Shown: positions 24,063 through 31,439, counted from the first letter of the stretch. The stretch is 40,875 nucleotides of DNA from Candidatus Poribacteria bacterium (GCA_022821725.1 JAJEDB010000073.1:1-40875); one strand, 5' to 3'. Notes: generated by a model from the sequence alone, not told the origin. Numbers and translations: made by a program.

Positions 24063-24236
24063 AGGTCATCGCCTTTCATTTGATAGAGAGTGAGGGTGTC
24101 ACAACTATGTCATCATTAAACGAGGGGAGTGGACTGGTGGTTGCATGAAACCGTTGGGGTCATAATAGTTATGAGAGGAAAAGGGGGTGTTCTGACGTTT
24201 ACTCGGTGGGTTTGCAGGGCGTAGATCGGGGGTGTC

Positions 24237-24255
24237 AATCCCAAAGTTTGGGATT
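24237..24255. repeat. Perfect 9-bp palindrome
   Basis: AATCCCAAA, a central G, then TTTGGGATT. It is a plausible operator between the divergent HTH/coiled-coil and 106-residue genes. Confidence 0.4.
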
Positions 24256-24305
24256 TAGGCAGATCTGATGCCGGCGGAATTGTTCGCGTCGGAATACATC
24301 AGAAA

Positions 24306-24626
24306 ATGGGGGAGGAATCGCCAGAAAGGAGGCGCTTCACACGGGACCCGTTTGGGCAGGAGGAATCGGGGCTCACCGTGCAACCGAGTCAAGATAACAA
24401 GACGGCTTTACCAAAATTGATTGCGATACTTTGGGACCAAGATAATCTGATCGCTATCTTCAAACACGATGGCAAACTAAACACCGTAGGACGTGGAGCG
24501 CAGGTCGCCGGTGTAACTATCGTCAAGATTGAACCGAAACAGGTCACTATCGAGCGGAATGGGAAAAAGTATCCCCTCCGCCTGTGGATGCAGAAAGGAT
24601 TTGCACCAACATCGAAGGACTTTTAA
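24306..24626 (+). CDS. GspC/PilP-like small protein or fragment
   Basis: The 106-residue protein ends in a beta-rich segment: LIAILWDQDNLIAIFKHDGK, then VGRGAQVAGVTIVKIEPKQV and TIERNGKKYPLRL. This resembles the HR/PilP-type domain of type II secretion and type IV pilus inner-membrane proteins, where such loops contact the secretin. There is no membrane helix, and full-length relatives are about twice as long, so it may be the C-terminal remnant of a larger protein. No other secretion genes lie in the window. Confidence 0.5.
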   Translation: MGEESPERRRFTRDPFGQEESGLTVQPSQDNKTALPKLIAILWDQDNLIAIFKHDGKLNTVGRGAQVAGVTIVKIEPKQVTIERNGKKYPLRLWMQKGFAPTSKDF

Positions 24627-24701
24627 CCTTTTGCATTTTGTTGCGCCTTATCTTGATGTTAAAAAGCGATATTTATCGGGCCAACCCACAGATCCGATAA
24701 C

Positions 24702-25361
24702 TTACCTGCTGCGTCTAATCTTTCTTTGCCGATTAATCTTTGACGCAGCTTTCCGAGCCGCCGCCGCCGCTTGTCCCAATTCAACACCTTTTTTGATTGC
24801 CCGTAACTTCTTAGACCCAGGCACCAAACCAGACCAACGCTCAAATGGAGAAAGCGGATCGCCTGTCACTAAATCCGATCCAATGACAAACTCGCTAACC
24901 CCTTTTGCATCGCCGATGATAGGTGTAACGTCGAGAACAAACGACGCTATGTCGTTAGAGTAACCCTTGATACCGTGCTTCCCCTCACTAGCTGATCGTT
25001 TCGTTATACGACTTGGCGGATCAACCAACTGCGGGGCGTTCTTTGAAGATCTGCTTCGTCTCAATGGTAAGACATCACCTGACGAATCAATCGACTTCAG
25101 GCGGTTGATTCGACCATCATCGTAACCGTTGAGGTTATCAACAGTCAGCCGGGGTTGAGTGCTCGCTGTGGAATAGACCACTATCGAATACTCTGCCTTC
25201 GTCGTCTTGTTTCGCTTGCCGGAGTTATCACTGCTCCCTCTCTTAGAACTTCTCACTTCAGTCAGATTCGACTCAGATAAAAACCGGTGTTTAGAAGCCG
25301 CGCAACCACTGGTTACCAGCAGAACGATACTGATGAGAAAAACAAAAAGCACTCGCATCAT
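24702..25361 (-). CDS. Lipoprotein with pre-toxin-like domain
   Basis: AGGAGG precedes the ATG. The 219-residue protein has a signal peptide with lipobox (LVTSGCAAS, Cys20). The middle is low-complexity Ser/Arg/Lys-rich. The C-terminal part with DVTPIIGDAKGVSEFVIGSD and LVTGDPLSPFERWSGLVPGS matches the pre-toxin (PT-TG) region that precedes nuclease or other toxin domains in polymorphic toxins. Here the protein stops about 30 residues later in a basic Ala/Arg tail, so the toxin domain itself is absent. It may be a decapitated polymorphic toxin. Confidence 0.6.
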   Translation of the reverse strand: MMRVLFVFLISIVLLVTSGCAASKHRFLSESNLTEVRSSKRGSSDNSGKRNKTTKAEYSIVVYSTASTQPRLTVDNLNGYDDGRINRLKSIDSSGDVLPLRRSRSSKNAPQLVDPPSRITKRSASEGKHGIKGYSNDIASFVLDVTPIIGDAKGVSEFVIGSDLVTGDPLSPFERWSGLVPGSKKLRAIKKGVELGQAAAAARKAASKINRQRKIRRSR

Positions 25362-25452
25362 TTTTTACCTCCTAAGTAATTTCGGCTAAGTAATTGGACA
25401 TTGGACAAACGTGCTTCTCACACCCGCGCCTTCTCTGGATTTTGGGAGTTGG

Positions 25453-25508
25453 ATTGTCCAGAAACTTATTTTTGGGTATTTTCAACTTCAGGTAAGTTTT
25501 TGGACAAT
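25453..25508. repeat. 16-bp inverted repeat with third copy nearby
   Basis: ATTGTCCAGAAACTTA (25453-25468) faces its complement TAAGTTTTTGGACAAT (25493-25508) with one mismatch. A partial third copy ATTGTCCAGAAATTAA lies at 25726-25741. This may mark a small non-autonomous transposon or an operator; no transposase lies between. Confidence 0.45.
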
Positions 25509-25578
25509 CGAAAAGAAATCGCTAAATTAGAGGTCGGATGGGTATTGTGTTCTTTGAAGAACAGATGCACCACCGCCT

Positions 25579-25671
25579 CTAAAGCGGTTTAGGGAGTTTG
25601 CTGATGACCCGTTGAATTTCGCCGAGTTCCGAGTCTGATAAGGGGTGAACGTGTTTTGCTAGTTTCATCAT
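25579..25671 (-). CDS. 30-residue peptide
   Basis: AGGAAGG stands right before ATGATG. The frame reads MMKLAKHVHPLSDSELGEIQ then RVISKLPKPL. It has the size and leader-like charge pattern of signalling or bacteriocin-leader peptides, but no processing genes are nearby. A chance frame cannot be excluded. Confidence 0.35.
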   Translation of the reverse strand: MMKLAKHVHPLSDSELGEIQRVISKLPKPL

Positions 25672-25860
25672 ATCCTTCCTCTTAAAGTCAAGGGGGTAAC
25701 AAGAAGGATACTATTTTCAACTAGCATTGTCCAGAAATTAATCTGAAATCACTTAGTTACTCCGGGGCGATAACGTGAATAACGTCTTTCAAGGCTTAAA
25801 GGCACAGCGGGAGTTATCTCCCCATACCCAGCGGCACTTTACCATGGGTAATACAAGCGA

Positions 25861-26052
25861 ACTGCAAAAAAAGTGGTAGGATTAGGCAGCTATGGCGGAG
25901 CCCCCTCCGTGAAGGTCTACAACAAGGACAAAAATTTGAACGCCTCAATGACAACCACTGAACACGGGGGCAGGATTAATGTTTTTAACAAGCAGGGGGA
26001 TCCCCGTGCAGGAATGGGGGTCAATGAATGGGACAGGAATGGCTATCGCTAG
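25861..26052 (+). pseudogene. Frameshifted poribacterial-type repeat protein remnant
   Basis: One frame encodes VVGLGSYGGAPSVKVYNKDK, then EHGGRINVFNKQGDPRAGMG and VNEWDRNGYR before a stop. This is the style of extracellular repeat proteins in which KVYNKDGK and MGVNE segments recur. An upstream frame (from about 25780) reads into a run of seven A at 25866-25872, where a one-base shift would join the two parts. No intact start is present. The gene is dead or needs frameshifting. Confidence 0.55.
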
Positions 26053-26068
26053 TAGAGAAACGGGTGGG

Positions 26069-26446
26069 TTATTCGGGGCTTCCAATGAGCCGGGTGAAAA
26101 GACTTCCGATCTTGCTGGTGAACGAAGGGCGGGGATTTGGTAATTGGGCGATGAGATCGCTTTTCTGCTTGCTTTGGAGGGCGAGCAGGCTGGTGAGTTT
26201 GTCCACCTGTTCTCGGAGATGATTGATCTCGGACTGCTGCAGCTTGATAGTTTCATCAGGCGAGTGCACATTTTGAGCATTTTGTCTAGACCCGGTGTCT
26301 AGTTCGATGTGCACATAGATACGCTTGCCTCGGCGCATGGCTTTGAGTTTTCCCGCCTTTATCCGTCGGCGAATCGTGGTTTCGGTTACGCCGAAATGTG
26401 CAGCGGCTTGTTTAATAGACATTTGTTTATACGTTTGAGTAGACAT
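26069..26446 (-). CDS. HTH / coiled-coil protein (parent of fragment at 14028)
   Basis: I start at the ATG at 26446; the open frame further upstream has no ribosome site. The 125-residue product has an excisionase-type HTH (MSIKQAAAHFGVTETTIRRR), a short linker, a coiled coil (LQQSEINHLREQVDKLTSLL) and the amphipathic tail FTSKIGSLFTRLIGSPE. A perfect palindrome covers the start codon (26440-26454) and a related one lies inside the gene (26286-26302), hinting at autoregulation. Confidence 0.7.
   Translation of the reverse strand: MSTQTYKQMSIKQAAAHFGVTETTIRRRIKAGKLKAMRRGKRIYVHIELDTGSRQNAQNVHSPDETIKLQQSEINHLREQVDKLTSLLALQSKQKSDLIAQLPNPRPSFTSKIGSLFTRLIGSPE
26286..26302. promoter_or_regulatory. 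Internal TAGAC/GTCTA palindrome
   Basis: CTAGAC...GTCTAG with a 5-nt centre, inside the HTH/coiled-coil gene; it shares the half site TAGAC with the palindrome at the start codon. Confidence 0.35.
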
Positions 26447-26454
26447 AATGTCTA
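26440..26454. promoter_or_regulatory. Palindrome over the start codon of the HTH gene
   Basis: TAGACATAATGTCTA is a perfect inverted repeat centred on the initiation codon of the gene at 26069-26446, a likely autoregulatory operator. Confidence 0.45.
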
Positions 26455-26774
26455 GTCTACGATAGATTTTAGGTTTCAGTTTTTCGATTACGCCGTCTGT
26501 GCTTTGCCCTCTGGTGCCTCGGTGGTCGGCAGAGACAGTCGAAAGGTTGCAAGCGAGAATAGACCAGTTTTGGAGTGGTTCAACGGGGGCCAGTGCTTTC
26601 CCGTTAGTGCTTGTATGTTCGGTATTCACAGGTGGTGCCTCCTTTGCGAAATGCTGCGAAAAGTATAACACGGTGTCGGTAAATTATGCGTAGTTTTACA
26701 CGGATATATGAAAATTATGCACTCAGGTCGCACGGCGCTCAGTGACGTCTGTGACGGATGGCACGGTTTTGGCG

Positions 26775-27185
26775 AAATCAAGCTATAGTTAGCGCGGTGG
26801 GCGATCACTGACCGATGAAAGTTTTACCGACGTTACCGATGTGCTAAAAGTCACAAATCAAGCTATCGTTGGCTTGGGGGGCGATCTTTACCGATGAATA
26901 CCGAAAAAAAGTTAGAAATTCATAATGCTTCATAATGTGAAATTGCTTGAGACCCGCATGGTTATCGGTTTGTGTTCATAATGATGAGAAAAAAGAATTG
27001 TGGGTAGACTGTTAGTGAGGGCCGCCGATACTGCCGATGAAAACTGTGAGATTTACACCTTATATATGGAAAAACCGGCGATGAATGACGAAAAAATGCG
27101 CTCAGGTGTGGCGGCGTAATGATTGAGGATTACCGATTACTTCACCACTGTAATCGGTGATTAACGTCGAGAACTGAATCTCGAC
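26775..27185. repeat. Repeat-rich, gene-free regulatory or origin region
   Basis: Two about 44-bp direct repeats start with AAATCAAGCTAT (26775-26819 and 26855-26898) and both end in ACCGATGAA. CCGATGA-type motifs recur at least four more times. TTCATAATG is repeated in tandem (26919-26938), followed by ACCCGCATGGTTAT (26952-26965), a relative of the core at loci 1-3. Two perfect inverted repeats follow: ACCGATTAC/GTAATCGGT (27132-27158) and GTCGAGA/TCTCGAC (27166-27185). No gene is visible in 26672-27420. A second origin or partition site is the best guess. Confidence 0.5.
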
Positions 27186-27420
27186 CTATAGTAGACTCAA
27201 CGTTGCGATACATATATCCAAATGCAAATTTTTTCGCCATTGCCCAAAACACGGCGATGAAAAATTACACATAACGATTGTAACCGAGAAAGAAACTTAC
27301 TTTCCAGCAAAAAAATCGCAGGTGAAAGCACGGCGCGGATTCCGTTCTGCGTGGATGCCACACAAAAGATGGCAATGTGTAGATATAGGCTTTTCATCTA
27401 TGAATGAAGGAGAAATCTTA

Positions 27421-27951
27421 ATGAATGATCGTATTGATAAAAGAAAGGTGAGTAAATACCTTTACGGAATGGCAGGTCGTGCTGGCGCCTTCTGCGTGGA
27501 CGGAGACATGCGGCGCGAACCTGAATATATCAAGGCAGAATGGTTGTGGCTAACGCTAGAACGCTCAGAGTTAGAAGCCCTTCTTATGCCTATAGAGGAG
27601 AATATGATACATCCATGCGGTTCTGTTATACAGTGGAATACATATTGTAGAATAAATGAACGGGCGTATAAGCGGGAGTATCTAAAATCTGATGAGTGGA
27701 AACGTAAAAGGGAGGCGGTTATGCGACGCGCCACGAAATTATTTCCGGTCCTCAGCACTACTGTAGACAGAAATGGACGTGAGATTCAGTTCATTGATTT
27801 GGAACGACGACCTATCTGTGAAAATGACGGATGCACAGACAAAGCGACACAAGTGCATCATCTTACTTATAGGCGGATAGGCGGAGAGCGGTTAAGCGAC
27901 CTGAAAGCATTGTGTCCAAAATGTCATGTAGCTCTGCATCGGGCAAACTAA
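27421..27951 (+). CDS. HNH endonuclease-like protein
   Basis: The ATG at 27421 has GAAGGAG upstream; an open frame continues further upstream without a start signal. The 176-residue protein ends in an HNH domain: CENDGCTDKATQVHHLTYRR, then DLKALCPKCHVALHRAN, with the zinc-binding Cys pairs and catalytic His. The N-terminal 100 residues are not recognised. The last 13 codons plus the following 25 bp are duplicated in inverted orientation at 30880-30953, next to the CRISPR array. Confidence 0.85.
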   Translation: MNDRIDKRKVSKYLYGMAGRAGAFCVDGDMRREPEYIKAEWLWLTLERSELEALLMPIEENMIHPCGSVIQWNTYCRINERAYKREYLKSDEWKRKREAVMRRATKLFPVLSTTVDRNGREIQFIDLERRPICENDGCTDKATQVHHLTYRRIGGERLSDLKALCPKCHVALHRAN

Positions 27952-28015
27952 AAGCCTGTATCTACACAATCCCAAATAACACAGATGAGTCTCCATTAGG
28001 GAAAAAACAAAGGCA

Positions 28016-28086
28016 TCACCAAAGGGGGGTTAGTGTCTATGCGACCTTTGGCATAAGCCAGCAGGATTGGTGACACAACCCCCTTT
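28016..28086. terminator. Long hairpin between convergent genes
   Basis: AAAGGGGGGTT-A-GTGTC (28021-28037) pairs with GACAC-AACCCCCTTT (28072-28086), enclosing the small hairpin TATGC/GCATA (28038-28055). TCACCAA (28016-28022) could alternatively pair with TTGGTGA (28067-28073). It lies between convergent genes and probably terminates both. Confidence 0.6.
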
Positions 28087-28154
28087 GAAAGATTGTTCCT
28101 TGCGGTTGTTCACCGCCACTTTCGGTAGAGGCTGCTCAAGTGGCTATCCATTGG

Positions 28155-28799
28155 TCAACGCGCAAATATCTTTAGGACAAAGCCCTGTTTGATGTGCGGT
28201 TTGTGGCTCGTGTCAATTCCAGCCTCACGAGTAGCGCGAAACTCGGCAAAACCACCTACCCAATCTTTAGCCTTATTGTCCTCGTGTTGAAACCTCGCAC
28301 CAGAGAAGCCTGCGTTAAACTCAGCCACGAAGCCAGACTCCTCACGTTTTATCCGCCCACCGATGTTTGTTTCGGGTCCCCAATGGGTGTACCACGTCGG
28401 AGGCGAGGGGTAGTAAATATCGGTATGCGCCGAGCGCGGTCTCCCGAATTGGTCATGAACAACAGACATGCCCTCCGGCTGAGCAAAGTAGAACTGGACG
28501 GGGCGCGTGAAGTTTCTATCAGGGTTGTCTATCACAAAGAGAAACTCTTTACCGTCTATGTAGGCTTGTAGAAGTATCGCTTCTGTGTCAGGTTGAACGT
28601 AGAACTGATGCCAGTAGTCTTGCCTTACGTCACGCTTTAGGGTTGCTAGTAGCTCCCAATTCCCACGATCTTGTAATAGAGCCTCCCAATTCGCAGGCGG
28701 AGGGGCGACGGGTGACGCTTCAGGTTCAGTATCATCGGTGAAATAGTCACAGCCAAGGAAGACGAGAAGGCACAGCGTCAAAATCAAAAAGATTTTCAT
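28155..28799 (-). CDS. Lipoprotein of unknown function
   Basis: The start at 28799 has GAAAGGA upstream. The 214-residue protein has a signal peptide with lipobox (LLVFLGCDY), a Pro-rich linker and a beta-rich domain with many aromatic residues (for example PSPPTWYTHWGPETNIGGRI). I do not recognise the domain. It follows the SNase-like gene by 17 bp and is probably co-transcribed. The site of action is the outer face of a membrane. Confidence 0.75.
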   Translation of the reverse strand: MKIFLILTLCLLVFLGCDYFTDDTEPEASPVAPPPANWEALLQDRGNWELLATLKRDVRQDYWHQFYVQPDTEAILLQAYIDGKEFLFVIDNPDRNFTRPVQFYFAQPEGMSVVHDQFGRPRSAHTDIYYPSPPTWYTHWGPETNIGGRIKREESGFVAEFNAGFSGARFQHEDNKAKDWVGGFAEFRATREAGIDTSHKPHIKQGFVLKIFAR

Positions 28800-28816
28800 G
28801 ATGGGGATCCTTTCCT

Positions 28817-29395
28817 TCAATCCCAAAGTGTTTTGACTTTGCTTTCTTTCGGCTTAGGTTTCCAAATGCCTTTTTCGGCGATTTTGGCGATGGACTCATA
28901 TTGCGTAAAGAGTTCTAAGAACGCAAAAGTTGGGTTAGTCCAGACAATGCCGTATCCCTGCCTGAGCATCTCTAAGTTGACAAAAAGACCGTCGGGTGCC
29001 CGAAAAAGGTAGACCTGACTTTTGCTACCGCTGCTATCAAAACGAAGATAAATATGCTCACCGAGTAAAAGGCGTTTTAGGAATTCGTCGGTATCACCGT
29101 CCCGTGCCCGCACGCCCATCAAGGTGACATTCTTGAGCGTCCCGTTCATGTCTATCTGGATATAATGTTGATCCCCCCAGATTTTTTTTACAGGGTATGC
29201 TGTCTCTGGAGAAAAGTCATTGACAGGATAAGGCATCAATCCCGGGCCATGATAGTGGTATTCCCCGGTTTTGCGATTATAGTGTCCACCGCTGCTATCC
29301 GTGCCACCGCTGTGAGATAACACTCCACCTCCATCGAACAGTAACACCAAAAAAATTATCACAACAAAAAAAACTAAACCTAAATATCGAAACAT
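28817..29395 (-). CDS. Secreted YHYH / SNase-like protein
   Basis: The 192-residue protein has an N-terminal membrane anchor or signal (about 5-25), then HSGGTDSSGGHYNRKTGEYH, the YHYH motif of secreted nuclease-associated proteins, and a staphylococcal-nuclease-like beta barrel (IQIDMNGTLKNVTLMGVRAR to IAKIAEKGIWKPK). The positions that carry catalytic Asp, Arg and Glu in active thermonucleases (usually R-x-G-x-D-x-P-E) read MGVRARDGD here, so activity is doubtful. It heads a two-gene unit with the lipoprotein. Confidence 0.75.
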   Translation of the reverse strand: MFRYLGLVFFVVIIFLVLLFDGGGVLSHSGGTDSSGGHYNRKTGEYHYHGPGLMPYPVNDFSPETAYPVKKIWGDQHYIQIDMNGTLKNVTLMGVRARDGDTDEFLKRLLLGEHIYLRFDSSGSKSQVYLFRAPDGLFVNLEMLRQGYGIVWTNPTFAFLELFTQYESIAKIAEKGIWKPKPKESKVKTLWD

Positions 29396-29475
29396 TGTAG
29401 GACTCCTTTTATTTTTTTAGTTAGATTCAGTTGGGCGAAGGGTGTGGAAATCCCCACATCGCTATTTCCACACGA

Positions 29476-29622
29476 TTATTCATCACGATTAACCCCCTCT
29501 ATAAAACTTCGCAGATGCTTTAACTCCTCTTTTATATCCCGCCGTATCGCATTTAAGATGCGATAGTAGATAACCACGATAATAAGTAACGCCACGATGA
29601 GGATTATTGGTATAGGGTCTAT
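29476..29622 (-). CDS. 48-residue membrane protein with apparent ATA start
   Basis: The frame encodes a transmembrane helix (IDPIPIILIVALLIIVVIYY) and a basic amphipathic tail (RRDIKEELKHLRSFIEG). AAAGGAG lies 7 nt before the ATA codon at 29622; no ATG, GTG or TTG fits. Either initiation occurs at ATA or a former ATG mutated. The ribosome site overlaps a CRISPR-repeat-like sequence. Confidence 0.45.
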   Translation of the reverse strand: MDPIPIILIVALLIIVVIYYRILNAIRRDIKEELKHLRSFIEGVNRDE

Positions 29623-29632
29623 TGTGAGTCTC

Positions 29633-29656
29633 CTTTCAGCCCCCTTTTCATCGGGG
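29633..29656. repeat. CRISPR-repeat-like half (24 nt)
   Basis: The 24 bases match the first 24 bases of the CRISPR repeat at 30947-31130 with one mismatch (C for T at base 8), then diverge. A remnant of an array or the ancestor sequence from which the repeat was recruited. Confidence 0.6.
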
Positions 29657-29699
29657 AAAAGCACGGGCGCGCGGCGGGGTGTTTTTTTCTGTGGCACAG

Positions 29700-29906
29700 G
29701 CAAAAGCACAAGCCCCAGCGCATGTGTCCTATTAACAGCGTCTCTCGATAAGCACCGTCGGGACCTTGACAGATAAGACAATTCTGTTGAAAGATACTAT
29801 AAACGTCTTGGGCTATCTGTTGTTGGGAATGAACATTTTGAGAAAGGATAATCAATAAGCAGGTGGGGGCGAGGAGATACTGTTTATGGGTGCTAATCAG
29901 AGCCAA
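29700..29906 (-). pseudogene. Cytochrome c-type leader remnant
   Basis: The frame shows a signal peptide (YLLAPTCLLIILSQNVHS) and QDVYSIFQQNCLICQGPDGA, the start of planctomycete-type cytochrome c (PSCyt1) domains, where the haem motif CxxCH should be. Here it is CLICQ, without the His ligand, and the match ends after YRETLLI. There is no ATG. It is a dead N-terminal stub. Confidence 0.55.
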
Positions 29907-29965
29907 GACGAAATAACGCTTAAACGGCGTTATTCCCTCCTTACCGCCATCGGCGTCAACCGAAA

Positions 29966-30015
29966 AAAAAGGGGCTGCGTTTTAGGGATAATCCCGAATC
30001 GCGCAGCCCCTTTTT
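29966..30015. terminator. Strong bidirectional terminator
   Basis: AAAAAGGGGCTGCG pairs with CGCAGCCCCTTTTT (29966-29979 with 30002-30015); the loop holds a second hairpin GGGAT/ATCCC. A-tract on one side and T-tract on the other make it effective on both strands. Confidence 0.85.
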
Positions 30016-30057
30016 ATTCAGATTGAAACTAACAGCGTAAAGGGTTATACTATGAAA

Positions 30058-30083
30058 GATTGTTAGATTCGCGTCTAACAATC
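30058..30083. repeat. Perfect 10-bp inverted repeat
   Basis: GATTGTTAGA and TCTAACAATC with a TTCGCG loop. About 40 bp further GGGGGCTTCGA and TCGGAGTCCCC (30120-30150) form another hairpin. Both lie in the gene-free 30016-30185 stretch downstream of the gene at 30186. Confidence 0.5.
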
Positions 30084-30185
30084 ACGAAGCGATTCGAGCT
30101 CGGTTCTCGTTTTGCTTCAGGGGGCTTCGAGCCATCAACTCGGAGTCCCCACAATTATCTATCTTATACTATACACCCGCCTTTG

Positions 30186-30485
30186 TCAATATCTTTCTTG
30201 CGTTTTACCTCGCTTTCCCATAGAAGAATTGAGCCATGGCTCTATCTGCTTCGATAACTTCTGGTATCGCTTGAGGGGGCTATCTACTATGCTTGACTGA
30301 ATCAGTTCTTTCGTCTCGGTGCCTGATAGCCAACCTAGTCCTGACCTTTTATCAGGGGGGGAACTCTTGTCAGGGGGACTTATGAACGTGCTGCCTTGAT
30401 CGGTTTTCACAAGCGGAAGCCACTCGCACAGCCATGCCATCTCGTCGCTTATTTCATTCATATAGTGATGTAGGTTGTGATACAT
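30186..30485 (-). CDS. Hypothetical protein
   Basis: A 99-residue hydrophilic protein (MYHNLHHYMNEISDEMAWLC and on) with GAGG before the ATG. No recognised domain. Its upstream ACCTCAAAATCG-type sequence recurs in front of the winged-helix gene at 30516-30830, so the two may share a leader or be co-regulated. Confidence 0.5.
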   Translation of the reverse strand: MYHNLHHYMNEISDEMAWLCEWLPLVKTDQGSTFISPPDKSSPPDKRSGLGWLSGTETKELIQSSIVDSPLKRYQKLSKQIEPWLNSSMGKRGKTQERY

Positions 30486-30515
30486 TTTTTTTACCTCAAA
30501 ATCGTTTGTGGTTTT

Positions 30516-30830
30516 TTATAAATCATCACAACGTTTTGTGCGTTCTTCCTTTGTGAGCCGGTAACGGGCACCCCCTTTATCTAAAGAAAGACGCCGGATG
30601 CGGGCTTCACTCAACAACTTATCCAAAACCCAACGCACCAACGGGTAGCCAAGCCCTGTACGGGAGGCAGGTATCCCTAATCTCCTACTAATCTTTGCCG
30701 TCGGAAGCCACACCTCCTTCTCATCATCACTATGCGCTGCTTCATGCAAAACGTCTAATACCGCCTCCTCAAGATAAAATATACCAATCCGAGCGAGCTG
30801 GTCATACTCTAACCTGTGAAAAAAGGGCAT
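30516..30830 (-). CDS. Winged-helix-like protein
   Basis: A 104-residue protein with AAAGGAG upstream. Residues about 20-100 (EEAVLDVLHEAAHSDDEKEV, then TAKISRRLGIPASRTGLGYP and ARYRLTKEER) have helix-helix-helix-wing character of a DNA-binding winged helix. No effector domain. It lies between the hypothetical gene and the HNH/CRISPR junction. Confidence 0.6.
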   Translation of the reverse strand: MPFFHRLEYDQLARIGIFYLEEAVLDVLHEAAHSDDEKEVWLPTAKISRRLGIPASRTGLGYPLVRWVLDKLLSEARIRRLSLDKGGARYRLTKEERTKRCDDL

Positions 30831-30879
30831 CTGATTCTCCTTTCTTTCACCTCAAAATCGCTTCGATATCGTAAAATCA

Positions 30880-30953
30880 TGGGATTGTGCAGATACAGGC
30901 TTTTAGTCTGCCCGATGCAGAGCTACATGACATTTTGGACACAACGCTTTCAG
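30880..30953 (-). pseudogene. Duplicated 3' end of the HNH gene
   Basis: The complement of this 74-nt segment matches 27901-27974 with three mismatches and includes the coding end ALCPKCHVALHRAD and the following bases. It ends at CTGAAAG, exactly where the first CRISPR repeat begins. Confidence 0.85.
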
Positions 30954-31130
30954 TCCCCTTTTCATCGGGGCAGCGGTTGAAACGATGTTCACGGATGCGC
31001 TTGAGTTCGGGCGAATCGGTCTTTCAGTCCCCTTTTCATCGGGGCAGCGGTTGAAACCCACCGTTTCATACAGGGCGTCGACCGATTCGTGTACTTTCAG
31101 TCCCCTTTTCATCGGGGCAGCGGTTGAAAC
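30947..31130 (+). CRISPR. Short CRISPR array, 3 repeats and 2 spacers
   Basis: Three identical 37-nt repeats (30947-30983, 31021-31057, 31094-31130) begin CTTTCAGTCCCCTTTTCATC and end in GGTTGAAAC, with the internal hairpin CCCC/GGGG. The spacers are 37 nt (30984-31020) and 36 nt (31058-31093). The GAAAC end favours the plus strand as transcript direction. No cas gene and no clear AT-rich leader is in the window; the leader position is taken by the duplicated HNH end. I could not match the spacers to other parts of the window. Confidence 0.93.
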
Positions 31131-31358
31131 CAAGACAACACTGCGATTTATCCTCTTTGCGTGTCAACCGCCTGTCTTATCCTGTATTGAGAATTACCAA
31201 AAGGGGCAGGGTTTTTTCGCAAATTGCCCGCCTTTTCCCGCGGAGATGTGATTTGCGAATCACTTTGGGTATCTTTCACATAAACTGCCGGAATTGCCGA
31301 GATTGATAGCCTCCGATCGTTGTCCGTTGTATGTCCCAATGTTGGACGAATTATACGG

Positions 31359-31439
31359 CGGCGAATGCCAGTAGAAGGTAATGACACCTTCGACGGCATC
31401 GCCCGCTTTCTGCACCACGGTCGAACGGAGTAGGGTCAT
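31359..31439 (-). pseudogene. Fragment of periplasmic binding protein gene
   Basis: The frame reads TLLRSTVVQKAGDAVEGVIT and continues FYWHSP. It resembles VDEIREVGDAAEGAITFTDW of the binding protein at 33327-34511. Only about 27 codons remain. Confidence 0.45.

Noticed and set aside
25945..26280. Minus-strand 111-codon frame
   Set aside because: It is antisense to both the repeat-protein remnant and the HTH gene frame and has no coding character.
30984..31093. Shared CGAATCGGT / ACCGATTCG in the two CRISPR spacers as a biological signal
   Set aside because: A 9-nt inverted match between two spacers of 36-37 nt can arise by chance and has no clear use.
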